A stretch of 60,000 nt of DNA from Hydractinia symbiolongicarpus (GCF_029227915.1 NC_079880.1:30933501-30993500); one strand, 5' to 3'. Shown: positions 1 through 12,087, counted from the stretch's first letter. Numbers and translations are program-made. Notes: generated from the sequence alone by a model not told the origin.

Positions 1-1977
1 GTGCATATACTTTCAACAGAATTCCAACTGACTTGTACTTAAAAACTTACACTTGTTTTGTCCTTAAGAAATAAAAAAGAAATTGTTGTAGTTAACAAAA
101 GTTCTAGATAAGCATGTTAGTGAAGCTTGGAGTGTATTTTATCTGCTTTTAAAAAAAAATGTTTTTAGTTTTAAAAACGAAGCACATTTAATCATTTTAA
201 TAGTCAAATACACGTACGGTGGAAGGTGTATATAATTTCTATTGGATCACCGTATAATTTGACTCATTTTTCCAGTGATTTAAGATTCATTTTTCCCTAA
301 ATTTCTGATTAAGCAAATTAACGTGGTGTTTTTAGCGATTTAGTGTTTCTGTTGTTTTTTAAAGATGGAAGGAACTTCTCCAAGAAAAAAAGGTATTTTT
401 TGAATATCCTAGCCACATTATGAAGCTAGTATATCACTATTTTCTACCTATAATGAAACCTTTCTAAGCCTCTACCTCGCTGATGCAAATTTCGAAGGCT
501 CACCTACAGCTGGCTAGCATTAAATGTGCTATCTAGTTATATCTAGTTAGCATAAAAGAAGCTACTTAGACGGCATAAAACTAGCTTCGTAGCTACCATA
601 AAACTATACATAGCTTGCATAAAAATAGTTTGTGACAGGCTCAGATTTTCGAACTACACATACTATACACAATAAGTAAGATAATTTTGCTCTGATCAGA
701 ACTGTACATCACAATCTCGCCAGCCAGTTACAATTTTCCATAAAATATGTCTGGTAATTTTAGCCAAAAACAAAGGACCAAAAATTTTAGTAAATCTGCA
801 AAGACATCCATATTCTACAGATAAAACTCTTTGTTCCCTCATAATCACCACAACGCCCAGTCCCAACTTGCAATTTCAGCATGGACACTGAGAACGGGGA
901 GCCACAATTTTTCTGAAGGATTGTAGCTAATGTCACTGACACCAGCGGAGTAGACATTAGGTCAGGAAATCAACTTTTTTACCCTACGGGTAGGCATAGT
1001 AATGCCGGATATCATGTTTGTTTATAATAAATAATAATTTCTATTTTAACACCAATAGTAACAAAATACAAGGTTAAACTTTCAGAAATAATTGTTTTAC
1101 CAGTTTTTTGTCCGTCAGATTCCGAAGAAATTGTACTAGCGTTGGCCTGTGAAATATTGGGTCTGGAACTGACTGTGATATTTTTAATAGAAAAGTACGG
1201 GATCATATTTCTTGAAATCAAACCTTCTTTGCTTTGGCGAAGATGAAACCGTTTGATTGAACAAAATAAAACACGTGGGAAATTGGTTTCAACTAAAATT
1301 GACATGTAGAATTTTTTGCTTGGAAACCTAGAGGACCTAGACACACTTTTTAATCCGTTAAATAGTTTCTTTAGACAATTAAGTGAATAATTAACAAAAG
1401 AAAAAATATACTTTTGAAAATATTATAATAACGTAAAAAAGATAAAATGGATGTTGTTATCACAAAAGCGGTTTTAAATGTACTTTAATGAAATTTGATA
1501 AGTAAACTTTACTTGATAAGTCAAACAATCTACTTGATAAGTAAAGCATGCAAGAGGCATAGTTAAAATATATTATCTTTATAAATGTTTTGGCTTGTAA
1601 ATGTTATTTTGTGGTTTTTGTTAAGTAGTACTTAGTGTCATAAAGACAGCTTACTTGTTGAAAAGATATTGCAGTGTTACTGGCCAACACAGGCTAGATT
1701 ACACTTTCGTTGTTTGGTGTTTTGTTTCCAGGTGGTTGTCGGGTACATAGCTACAACGTAGCCTTCAAGTACCTTATTCGTATTAATTTTTGAACGTTCG
1801 CGAAAAAATGTTTGCTATACAGTACAAAAAATTATACAAACTATTAAGAAACAAATTGATCGCGGAAAGACATTTTAAAGGCATCTAAAAACTTTTTAAA
1901 ACCCTGAATTTTACTGTTTTTTGTTGTTATTTCCGAAGGAATTCTGATTTGAAAATAGTTAATATGCAGAAATGCAA
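1..1977. other. No recognisable gene; AT-rich spacer
   Basis: No conserved domain, splice-phase-consistent exon set or RNA gene is visible. The longest open frame (minus, 1012-1344, 110 codons) is Ser/Ile-rich with a hydrophobic end. It shows no motif I recognise and no strong start context, so I do not call it. Around 500-620 there is a cluster of short TAGCTAG/CTAGTTAG words of the kind repeated elsewhere in the window. Confidence 0.5.
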
Positions 1978-2235
1978 TACAGTGGAATCTCTCTAAAGCG
2001 GACATGGTCTGAAGCGGACATGGTCTGAAGCGGACATGGTCTGAAGAGGACACCTCTATATAACGGACACTATTGCTTGGAACGGACTGATTTCAGGTCA
2101 AACTCTCACAAGAAAATCTCTATAAGGCGGACAGTTATAAGGCGGACACTTTATAAGACGGACACATTTTTTCGCACCAAATGACATTCTCCCTTGAAAA
2201 AGCGCTGTGTAAAGCGGACACATGAAAAAAAACAA
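1978..2235 (+). mobile_element. pogo/Tigger-like transposon terminus with internal subrepeats
   Basis: After a TA dinucleotide the sequence reads CAGTGGAATCTCTCTAAAGC, which matches the usual pogo-superfamily terminus (CAGTNGAACCTC-like, TA target). It is followed by three tandem copies of GCGGACATGGTCTGAA (about 1998-2045) and further degenerate GCGGACA units to 2220. No matching right terminus or transposase is present; a weak related word occurs near 2518. I read it as a solo, degraded end of a Tc1/mariner-pogo element. Confidence 0.55.
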
Positions 2236-2931
2236 CCACTTGTTAAAGGAAAGTCGAGACATGCTGTCATGAGTTACGAAAAAAGTGGAAATCTCCAAAT
2301 ATCAAAAAGAAAACAAACTTCAATCCGAGTTTTTTACGAGCAGATTATAAAACACAATGTATTTGTTAGTTGATATTTTCTTTGTTTGTATAACAGTAGA
2401 GCGTATGAATAATACAAGTTCACATTCATCAAATTACATATCCTTCCTTGATTTGAAAGGAATAGAACAAAGAAATAACGTACAAGCCAATGTGAGAAAA
2501 TCCTTAGTGTAAAGTAAACCTCTTTATGTCGGATATTTTTGAGGTTCCAATGGTATGAGTATAGAGTATATTCCATGTATGTAAAGAAAAATGACGGATT
2601 CGACTTTTAACCCCTATATAGTATATACTTCAAAAGTTATATTCAAAAATAATTGGGAGAGAGCTTTTTTAGCATTAGGGTTAACCCTATTCATGCTTGG
2701 TTATTTAGGCGCTCCCCAATGCTATAAGGCGCGATTAGTTTTTAGGAAAATTAAAGCTAAATAAAAGGTTTCGAAGCCCATAAAAAGTTAGGAAAAAAGT
2801 TTAACATGGGGGAATCAGCCTCCCTTCCTCCCCTCCCTAGCACGCATTCGATTAAAAAGTTATGACAATAGATATTATTTAAAAGGAACTGTGCTCTAGA
2901 ATACATGCAGAAGTTAGTATCCAATTCGTAT

Positions 2932-3084
2932 TCTATCTCTATAATAATACCCGTATACGTCTGTCCGTCCGTCCGTCTGTCTGTCACGCAAAATGGTAGC
3001 TTAGCTGCGCAGGTAGCGAGACGCACGCATTGCGTTATAAAAAGGACGGCGAACCCGTGGATTTTTCCACGGGCTAACGACTAA
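2932..3084 (+). mobile_element. Short Helitron-like copy with 3' hairpin and CTAA end
   Basis: The left side carries TCTATAATAATAC-like sequence and a GTCTGTCCGTCC run. The right side ends in a perfect hairpin CCCGTGGA-TTTT-TCCACGGG (3054-3073), then CTAACGACTAA and a T. A GC-rich hairpin about 10 bases before CTRR, next to T, is the Helitron 3' signature. Related ends occur at 5047-5175, 48.2-49.1 kb and 57-59 kb. It has no coding capacity. Confidence 0.5.
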
Positions 3085-4276
3085 TTTGTCTATATTTGCT
3101 TCAGTGCCTTCTAACAGATGATGACGTAAATGCAAACAAGCCAGCGATGAAGTAGATTATCAAGACGCTATTGTTTATCTTGCTGACGCAGTGTTTAATG
3201 AGAACAGGAAATACCCCATCAAATGAAGACACTTTTCAAATAAAAGCAAAACTGTGATAAAACACATTTTAGCTTTTGGGAATTTCTAATTTGTGTCAAA
3301 GGTTTTTTTCAAAGGGAGCTGTTTTAGAGGGCTGGACAAAAAAGAAGATTAGTAGTAATTTGATATTTGAGTTCATTAGACCTACATGATTAAACTTCTT
3401 TCTGAGACAGGAACGTTTTTATCAAGTGATCTATGTAAACATGGGTTTGAAAATAGCTTATTTGTAAAAATCTGTTTTTTTTTGTAAGAACCTATATAAT
3501 CTGACCAGGGGCTGGTTGTTTTTATTTTTGAGGCTTTTTTTTATTTTGTTTATGGTAAGAACACAAGTTCAGAATTTTTTCCTAAAATGTCGTTGAAGTT
3601 TTTGTGTTTTTATATAAAAAATAGGTTTATTTGTTATTAATATGGTACTCTATTATTCTTAAAAAATAGAGTTAGAGAAAAAAACAACTATACTTCCTAG
3701 ATTGTTATTATTTTCTGTCAAAATGCTCGGTTGTTTTTAGCTATGAAAAAAAAAAAAGATTTTAGGTCTATTTTTCAGCAAAATTTGAGACTCATGTTCT
3801 TATAAAGTTGTTCTTATAAAACGCGTGCATTAATGATTATCTGACAAGTTGATTAAGCATGTCACTAGGTCGTGATCCTTTGCTTTTGTTGTCATATAAT
3901 ATTACATCATCTTTGTCGTAGAAAATTACGGTAACTAATTAGTCAACATAACGAATAGTGCAAGGCGATAGGCTTAAAATTTACCACTTCAGAAAATATG
4001 TTTCTTCCTACAATTTTATCAGAATTAATTCAAAAAGTATTTGTGATCTGTGATAAGTTTGGAATTTTAAATAAAACTTTCGATTTAAATGACTCCTCCT
4101 GGTTAATGAATTATAATAAATAAACTGCATCAATAAAAATTTTAATGGTCACGAGCTCAACCATTTCAATCTTTGATATGCGTAACTCATTTCGTCTGAC
4201 ATAATCATACTACAAATTTTTTCTTCAGTTATTATGCTCAGCAATATCGGTGTCACCGAAATTCTTAACTACCTTA

Positions 4277-4955
4277 AATAATGACTCCCCAGTCATAATA
4301 AACTAGTTTATAATGACCCCCTAGTTAAGTTAAACTAGTTAATAATAACTCCCCAGTCATAATAAACTAGTGAATTGTTACCCCATAGAGTCAACATTTC
4401 CTAGGAATTAATAACTCACCCAGTTTATTTTGACTCCCTTATATTTCTTTTTAGATAGAACGATAGAAAGTCAGCTCAGTTACTAAAATTTATATGACCA
4501 AAATTTTACCCGACTTTATGACCCGACCAAGATCTTTCCCCGAATTTATTGCCTTAACTAAAACATTTGTTAGCAAACTCTTTCTGCATTTTTTGACGTA
4601 AATTTGTGCTTTGAATTCATCATCATCATCATTCTCGGCTTAACGTCTGTTTTCCATGCTAGCATGGGTTGGACGGGGTACATTAATGACCCTCTTGCAA
4701 CCTGAATTGAAAAAAAAAGGTTTAAGTGACTTAAAGGATCTAGTAGAATTTAACAATTTTCGAAGTTAATCAGCGGGGAGTGACAAAGCTTGCTGTATTT
4801 TCCATCTGGATATTTTTTTGGTTTCAAATATACTTTAATATCACTAAGTGGCTCTGCCTTTGAACTTCTCTTTAAAAAAGGGGAGTGTTTATTAACTGGG
4901 GAAGTCATTATTTACTAGGTTATTTCTACTCTAGGGGAGTTATTATTCTCTATTT
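4277..4955. mobile_element. Non-autonomous element with complex inverted ends
   Basis: The left end has AATAATGACTCCCCAGT and repeats ACTCCCCAGTCATAATAAACTAG with variation up to 4395. The right end (4894-4955) carries the reverse complement, CTGGGGAAGTCATTATT and a second AGGGGAGTTATTATT. No ORF lies between. It is probably a MITE-like element with duplicated termini. Confidence 0.5.
4616..4690 (+). repeat. Dispersed (CAT)n plus CATGCTAGCATGGGTTGGACGG motif
   Basis: A (TCA)n run is followed by TTAACGTCTGTTTTCCATGC and TAGCATGGGTTGGACGG, which contains the hairpin CCATGCTAGCATGG. I recall this string as a dispersed SINE-like repeat in many marine invertebrate genomes; the family name is uncertain. 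It sits inside the 4.3-4.95 kb element. Confidence 0.45.
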
Positions 4956-5046
4956 TGACACAGGAAGTTAAGATAATCTGCTACACCGGTACACAAGAAG
5001 CTGCGACAAAAAAAATTGCTCTGGGAACCGAGTTACTTAATTATGT

Positions 5047-5175
5047 CTAGTCGGTAACCCGTGTAGAAATCCACGGGTTCACTCACTCGTCCTTTATATA
5101 TCGCATTTCGTGTTTCCGTAACACGAATTTTTTTCTCGGGCACAAACAGACAGACGGAATACTATTATTAAAGCT
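5047..5175 (-). mobile_element. Short Helitron-like copy, reverse orientation
   Basis: Read on the minus strand it has a GTCTGTCTG run, an AAAGGACGAGTGAGTGAACC stretch, a hairpin made of CCCGTGGA and TCTACACGGG, then ACCGACTAG. This is the same family as 2932-3084, about 130 bp long and non-coding. Confidence 0.45.
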
Positions 5176-5254
5176 TACCTCCCGTGAAAAAAAAGTTGTT
5201 TTTATATTAACTAAGCTATAAAAGCTATTTTTCTTCGAGATATAAATCTTGAAA

Positions 5255-5495
5255 ATTAATTAATTATGCGGAAATATATATATATATATGACATCATCGA
5301 TTAGATGCTTAGGAAGAATTGCTGGTATGAATGATAAATAGGGTAACTAAGAATTAATATTCATGTAAATTATTATTTCAGAATACCTATAGCTGGATAG
5401 GTAAAAACATATTGGCACCACCTCATACCTTGATAGAACTCATTTTTTCTAATCGATGATGTCATACATTAATTAATATAATTATCAAAACTTTT
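5255..5495. mobile_element. MITE with 18-bp perfect inverted repeats
   Basis: ATGACATCATCGATTAGA at 5288-5305 is exactly inverted at 5448-5465. TTAATTAATTAT-like words flank both sides outside the arms. The interior of about 140 bp is non-coding. Confidence 0.6.
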
Positions 5496-5793
5496 GAGTC
5501 AAAAATGTTAAGACCGATCGAAATATTTTAAAAAAATAAAATATCCGTAGCCAACTTTCCAAGGTCTTTCATATGAATCCGTCTTTTTTTTCGCAGTTTT
5601 CGCAGGAGGTAAGCTTTAAATAGTGGTCAGTTTTTTTTTATCCTCAAGAGGGATTCTTTTATTTATTCGGTTGTTCGTTTATTTTTTTAAAAAAGCAAAA
5701 ACTTTGGATATTTGACTACTTCATTATGCGCGAAATAAAACATATTAAACAAAATTACATTTCTAAAGAGATGGAACTCTTTAAAATATTTGT

Positions 5794-6557
5794 TTAACCC
5801 TATTCGGTCCGGGGTTTTTCGAACATACTATGACCGGGGGGGGGGGGGGGGGGGGCGGATTCCGCCCCCCCCCCTCAATAACTTTTCATAGGATTGTTCA
5901 AATTGAATCAAACTTGGCACACTTATAGTACGTTATAAAAGGAACAAAATGGCGGCAATAAATTTTTGCTTGCGTCAGCATATTTCCATGTGACGTTATC
6001 AAAAGCTTGAAAATTGTTAAAAATGCCACTATCTGCTTAAAATATAATTACTTTTGTTCTAGAGTGAATTTTTACATTCTGTTTGAAGTTTCTGAAAGCT
6101 AAATAAATTTTTTTTGACATATCTTCCGGTTTTTACATTGATCAGAAAAAAAAATTGCCAAAAATTGCCCGAATATCCGTTTTTTCCGATTTTCGGGTAA
6201 AATCCGACAAAATCGGGAAATCGGATTAGTCACGTGTCAAAATTATTCAAAATGATTCTTCTTGATGAAACAAAGTTGTGTTGCAAGTTTCAAGTTTTAA
6301 GGATAATCCTAACAGGAGTTATTATATTTTTCCCATTATAAGGATTTCATAGAGATTTTAGAGGTAGTTTCGAGTAATGGCCAATATTAAAGCCTCCGAA
6401 AGGTATGGGACCTAAAAATTTAGCATGCAGGTGTCTAATAGATAAATGTTGAAACTCAGTAAGTATCATAGCCATATAGGAAAGCAATCAGGAGTTATTA
6501 AAAAAAAACCGTCAGGGGTGGCGGAATCCGCCCCCCCCCCGGACCGAATAGGGTTAA
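5794..6557. mobile_element. piggyBac-type non-autonomous element (764 bp with TTAA)
   Basis: The perfect 21-bp terminal inverted repeat TTAACCCTATTCGGTCCGGGG runs 5794-5814 and is inverted at 6537-6557. TTAA target sites followed by CCC are diagnostic of the piggyBac superfamily. Just inside lie long G/C runs and a second inverted pair (GGCGGATTCCGCC / GGCGGAATCCGCC). No transposase is encoded. A diverged internal fragment of the same family is seen at about 29.24-29.52 kb. Confidence 0.8.
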
Positions 6558-8870
6558 CAGGTGACTCTATTTGTTTTTTTCTGTAAAGAATTCAGGTCGA
6601 GCATATTCTCAAATGTTTTCAGTTTTTGCCAAAATCTCAGCCTTGACCTTCTGATAAACTTACGTTATGTTGAAAAAAAAGCGAAGAATGGAGTACGTAC
6701 ATATTGTTTTTATATAAGAATTGTAATGTTTTCAAAAAAAGGAATACAGTATGTACAAACGTTTTTGTTCTGAAAATCAATAAAGCTTTACCCCATTATA
6801 CACTTTTTAAAAGGATAATTTTATTAGAGAAATGAGGCTGAGAATTACTGGAGAATAGGTGCCAAAAAAGATCAATGGCGAGGTTGAAATTTTACTGAAA
6901 ACCCCCACAATAAATGAATCAATTGTTGCGATTTTGCGAAACTTGTAATTGGATTATACGTGGCAATTATTTGTAATTTGTTTTAGAACAATTAAAAAGG
7001 TCCAGAAATACCAATAATATCAAAAAAAAATAAAAATAAAAACATCTTAGCGCAACTTTCCTAGTTTTTATAAAAAAAGTACAAGTTTTAGCTAAAAATG
7101 CTTTTCGACTCTAGCGATTAAGTTTATTTATTATTTCAATCTCCAATATGTTTTGTGAGTTAACTAGCGAGCCAAACTTTTTTAGTTGAGATAACACAAA
7201 GCAAAACTTTTAACTGCCAATGTGAATTGCAATAAAATTATGCGACAAAAAACTTATAAATATTTAATGCTCATGGGGTAAAAATCCATTTTGGTAAATT
7301 TTTAAAAAATCTAAGGTAAGAACTATTTATAATGTAATTAAATATAAATAAATGTAGTTAAAACTTATATAAAAATAGAATAAAACCAAAATTATTAACT
7401 TACATATAAATAAATCTCTTTTAGAAAATGTCCGTACGTTTTGTCACCTATGTCTTCAGTAAAACGTTACTGAACTTTTTTGATATTATGATTACACCCT
7501 CCGCCATTGAGCTTTTTCTCCCATGGCTCGTTACGCTTTATTTGAAGTTAATAACATCAATAGAGAAGTGTCTAAACACATTTGTGATATAGGGGTCTGG
7601 TAATAATACTACTATTGTTTATTTAAGCTCATGAAAAGATTTATTGTTTTAAATTTTTAAACGTCATTAAAAACAACTTGAATTTATCATGATGACATGG
7701 TTTCTATTCTCGAATCAAGTTTACCCTACCCTTACGAACATAATTGCTTTCTTTATTCAATTTTCATGTTTACATTTTATAATGTATAATATTTTCTGCT
7801 TTTCTTCGTGTTATTATCAATTTATCATTTCACACCAGTCCACACACACCGTAATGATCCCATTAAACGTCAAGGTGCACACATTTTTGTATAAGAATTT
7901 GGAACAAAAAAAACACTGATATTGCCCAGTTAAGATTGAAAGACCTCCCCCCCCCTTAGGTGCTGTTATTTATGCAGCCCAATCAGAATTTCAAGTTGAT
8001 CATATTCTTAGAATATTATTAACTTGAAATCCTTGTGGAGTATATGCTTAGATAAAAAGCGTGTATTGCTTATACTGTTTTAACAACATATTACTTATGT
8101 AAAAACCAGGATGATTGCTTTAACTCAAAACTTCGGAAAGAACATTAAACTTGCGTTCTCATTAAAATTTCCATTACAAAATTATTGCGAAAATTCATTC
8201 CACATTATTTCAAGTTTATTGCATGAATAAATTTGTCACGAATTTAATGAATTTTGTGACAAAAGCCAAAATATATCTTTTCTAATTCTAAAATAAGCTC
8301 TCAGCACGACCCACAGTAAAAACGACAAAGAGCCCTTGAAAAAAAGTTGCCCGACGAGAATATTTGGTGGAGTTATTATGGAAATTTCATTATTGTTGAC
8401 CGAGTACGTACGTTCTTTATTTCTTGTAGAATCTGGCTTCAAAGTTCTTATAAACTAGATTGTTTTGAAAGGAAGTTTAGGAATACAGCACAGCCCTACC
8501 AAAACTAATATCTATTAACAAGAAATATGTAACACATGATGTCGACAAAAGAAAAACTTACCTGTTAAAAAAATATTTTTAATCCTGAAAAAAATGTTTA
8601 AAAAATATAAAGCTCCTCCTCGCAAAACGAAAACAAAAAGCGTGTGTTTCGAGTTAGTCGTTTAATCGAGCGGAAAATGTTTCTTTCAAATCGTTCGAAA
8701 ATTTGCAGAGTCTAATTCGAATTTTCGAGTATTGAAGATGTTTCCTTGTTGTGATTCTGCTGCCCCGTTTTTGTCCCGTTTATGATAAAAAATTTCTTTG
8801 GTCTTTGGTCTTATTGTGTTCTTAAATATTGGCCAAAATAGGTTTATAAAAAATATAAAATATATTTTCA
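6558..8870. other. No gene seen
   Basis: AT-rich sequence with only short open frames (for example 7689-7919 +, 8236-8442 -) that lack domains, conserved residues or splice context. I see no RNA gene or clear repeat boundary. Confidence 0.45.
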
Positions 8871-8884
8871 AATAAACTAGATTC

Positions 8885-9200
8885 TAATAAACCAACCATA
8901 GTAAAAACAGTTGATCAGCATTCTTTCATTTTGCGGAATAATTTCCGTGAAAGTTCGAAAGTTAATCTTGACACTGAGATATGCACTTAATACAGGTAAA
9001 CCATGTCGAAGATCTGTGTACAAGGCGCTTGCATCAGTGGTCTTATAAGCGTAATACCCGTACTCTTTAAAAAACCTTATCGCAATTTCAGTTTAAATAT
9101 ATAAACACAGAAAACAGCCGTTACCCTGTCCAGCTAAAACAATCTCTTTTAACAATCTTATGTAAAACTAACTACACTAATGCTTTCGACGTTTTTCGTT
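8885..9200 (-). repeat. Copy of dispersed repeat family B (reverse orientation)
   Basis: The stretch from CATAGTAAAAACAG through TTTTGCGGAATAA to AACAGCCGTTACCCTGTCCA matches, with divergence, the end of the window (59.46-59.95 kb) and is the reverse complement of parts of 31-33 kb. It is non-coding. Confidence 0.55.
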
Positions 9201-9971
9201 TTGCACTGCTATCTCCATTGTTTGTTTTTAGTGGATTTAAAAAAGTCTATCCATTTTTACCTACGTGTGTAAATTTCTTGGCACTATCGTATCGATAATT
9301 ATATTTTTTACTAATTAAACACTGTATAAAACAAAGTTTAGTGTTCGCCATGTTTTACGTATGTAGCATTCTGTTCTTCGTAATATTTTTATTTATAAAA
9401 AATTTGCCCTGTTACCTAGATTTCACCATGTTGGGTTACTGGATCCCGGGTCCCGCATTTGCCGTATGCTGAAACTATTATCTGAAAAAAAAAACACTCT
9501 TTCGTCCTTGTTTTATCTATAGATCATTAAATTTAATTGGTTGATCTTCTGTTTTTTAAACTTCTATTGAATTTATTTGATCGATTTTTTTTCTAACTTC
9601 TATTCTTAGAGACTACCTTGGTAACACTGTATAAGTTTATGGCTAGAACAGAGAAGAGTGGCACATTATGTTAATATAATTAAAACCAATAATTATAAGC
9701 AATAATTAAAAGCAAACTTCAAATTAGAATTCTGTGTTTTAAAGAATACGACACAAGTTTGATTGACGAAGCGTGGCGTAATTCCTGAAAAACAACTATG
9801 ACAAAATAAGCTTTTTTTTTCAAAACACAAAAAACTAAAGTGAAAAGTTTTCATTACATCAAGATACTTGTACACAGTTAAAGTTTGTTCAGGGTAAGTA
9901 ACTGCGCTCTAAAAAATTTGATGCAATGGTGACAAAATAAAAGATTTTTTGTAGTTCAAATTCAACAAGTT

Positions 9972-11125
9972 GTGAAAATCCAAACAAAGTTCTACGATCT
10001 GTTAATACCAGAAGGTGCCATGATGCAGCGAAGAGACCTTGACGACAGTGCACTTGATGCCATTAAAATTTTTTTTGAATGTTTTTATTTTATTGTGTCA
10101 ATTGGTATTCTTTTAGCAGTTTCCCCAGAAAATGAATTTGATAGGCGAAAAAGAAGAAAGAGGTTTAAGATTGCTGAAACTGTTGGACGAATCCACCAAC
10201 CTCTTAAAGCAATAATTTTTGGAAAGGTATTGGAAGTCAACAATGAGAGTTAAGTTAATTCGAGATATTGTATCCTCCAATTGGCGCAACAGATCCGGAT
10301 ATGTATGATGTTGGTTTGTTGTATGCTTTACTCCGAGTAGTGATAAAGATACCACGTCCTAAAACTGGCTGGTATAGTTACCCACTAACAACTGACCAAT
10401 CTGTATCTGCGCACGTGGTTCGTATACATCTTTCTCGTAACGAACTTTCGCATAGTAGGTTGAAGAAGAAAGAGGCAGATTTTCGAAAGCATTTAAACTC
10501 TGTCGGACGATCTATGGAAGCGCTCGGTTATACCCGGAAGTACATCAACAATATTATAAAATAAAAACGGTGCACATCTGTTGGAGCAGAGTATCGTAAA
10601 TCTAACAGCATCAGAACAAAATAACAGAGAGCTAGCAATAGAGCTAGAGGAACTAGAAAGTTGTTTTGTGAAGTCAATTTGGTTTGATGTTGCTCCTTTG
10701 TTACCATCTTGACCCTGTCAACGAAGTCCATAAATCGATAAAAAAAGGTATGGAAGGCAGACAGATAGCAATTATAATTAGTGGGTTACCTGTTTGAGAA
10801 AAAATTTCAATCAAAAACACAACGTTAACACTCAATGTATGAGAACTGCATATAGGTTTTGACAAGATCGTATGGTGCCAACACACCCCATTTTCCAGTA
10901 TTAGAAGTTAATCGAGCCATCTGCTGGTTAGATTTTGGTAAGGTCCAAGAAGCTCACAAAATCTTTCTAAGGGAAACTAGAAAAGAAGAGAGAAATCATG
11001 AAGCGCTAATTAGTCAATATTATTTTGGAAAATGTTTAATTAATACAAAGAAATATGAAGAAGCACTTGTTGTATTCACCAAAACTAAAATACTAGGTCA
11101 GGTGTTGAGTAGTAGTAGGGAGTGA
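9972..11125 (+). pseudogene. Relic of HEPN - NB-ARC/NACHT - TPR protein (NLR/STAND-like)
   Basis: The frame at 10250-10564 reads like the DZIP3-type HEPN domain: a YPPIGATDPDMYDVGLLYAL segment, TGWYSYPLTTD, then RNELSH (10436-10453), which keeps the HEPN R-x4-H signature. In the same general direction, 10708-10815 reads EGRQIAIIISGLPV, a stop, then EKIS, a damaged P-loop. At 10859-11125 an open frame has SYGANTPHFPVL and then QYYFGKCLINTKKYEEALVV, typical of TPR units. The body of the nucleotide-binding domain is missing between P-loop and TPR, and frames change several times. Such HEPN-STAND-TPR proteins are expanded in cnidarians and are thought to sense infection. The 9972-10253 frame upstream is not recognised. 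The right edge abuts Polinton debris at about 11.1 kb. Confidence 0.65.
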
Positions 11126-11129
11126 TTAT

Positions 11130-12004
11130 AGGTACTTTTCTTTCCTCCAACACCTTAAGCATGGCTGAAATCGAGGCTTTTATGGATGAATGCGAGATGA
11201 AGCGCCTGGATCTGGAAGATGCCGAACTTTGGACGAAAGCCTACTAGCCACCAGATAGAACTATCGAGACACCAGGAGCATATGAAGGTAAAATAATATT
11301 CAAGCACGTTCAGATCAAGATAATTTCTACGAGGGAACCCCTACTTGGATGTGGACCTTTGCCAGGCTGGTTGCGCATCAAGAGGTGCATTTATAGTTCT
11401 GACAAGACAGACGAAAGAACGAGCTGTCCGTTCTTTTTATGCTTTTTATGCTTTTTATGCTTTTGGAGATGCTTGGCCGTTCATTACCGCAAGAATCGAA
11501 AGAAACGTGAAAAACATATTACGCAAAAGGCCCTTAAGTTAGCCCGCGAGTACTACGAGGAACATAATCTAAAGAAGGAGGATGTACGTGCTACGAGGCT
11601 CGTGGACTTGGAGGGCATCGCTAAAAAATTTGAAATTAATATCAGAGTCTTCGAACCAAAGACAAACGCCGACAAGGCTCCATGGCGTCTTGTCTATGGA
11701 CAACAAAAAAAACTTAGACACGATCAATATTGGTATGCTGCAGGGTCATTGTTTCTATATGAAGAAGATGGATGTATTGACGCAGCATTGGGAATGCGAG
11801 GTTTGTACACAAAGATTTACCAGATCCGAAAATCTCACACGATACAAGAATAACAAATGCAAAGGTATCAAGACAAAGATCATTTGCAAAGGTGATAGGG
11901 TTGAGGGCAGCGAGCCAAATGTTATCAAGGGAATCGTCTATGGCTATCCATACTACACCCTACATCCTTATAATTATACACGACTTCACCCGATTGATGA
12001 TTAA
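11130..12004 (+). pseudogene. Polinton PolB N-terminal fragment fused to another Polinton gene tail (copy 1)
   Basis: The start at 11161 (MAEIEAFMDE) aligns by eye with the minus-strand PolB of copy 2 at 19.7 kb: EMKRLDLED..WTKAY, GAYEGKI.F.HVQIK, CFWRCLA, LAREYYE, TRLVDLEG, FEPKT. A C2H2-like finger (CEVC..F) follows near 11.79 kb. An in-frame stop lies after WTKAY and several frameshifts follow. After the finger the sequence jumps to NVIKGIVYGYPYYT (about 11.92 kb), which in copy 2 belongs to a different gene (14.5 kb, minus). So an internal deletion of several kb removed the exonuclease/polymerase region. A short CTTTTTATG repeat expansion interrupts the frame near 11.43 kb. Confidence 0.8.
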
Positions 12005-12025
12005 AGGGATCTTGCTCGCTAGGTA

Positions 12026-12052
12026 TTAATGTGAACCATTAGTTCACATTAA
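12026..12052. terminator. Perfect inverted repeat between convergent Polinton genes
   Basis: TTAATGTGAAC, a 5-nt loop, then GTTCACATTAA. It lies directly after the stop of the plus-strand gene tail and before the convergent integrase end. A role in 3'-end formation is inference. Confidence 0.45.
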
Positions 12053-12066
12053 GTATCAACTGAGTG

Positions 12067-12087
12067 GTTCCCCCGCTACGGGGGAAC
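12067..12087. terminator. GC-rich hairpin, 9-bp stem, 3-nt loop
   Basis: GTTCCCCCG-CTA-CGGGGGAAC is perfectly self-complementary and sits 15 bp after the previous hairpin, in the gap between convergent genes. It stands out against the AT-rich background. Confidence 0.45.

Noticed and set aside
1012-1344. 110-codon minus frame as a gene
   Set aside because: No domain, no splice context, no conserved residues; composition is ordinary for AT-rich random frames.
2757-3026. 89-codon minus frame
   Set aside because: Runs through the Helitron-like repeat and a GTCC/GTCTG simple repeat.
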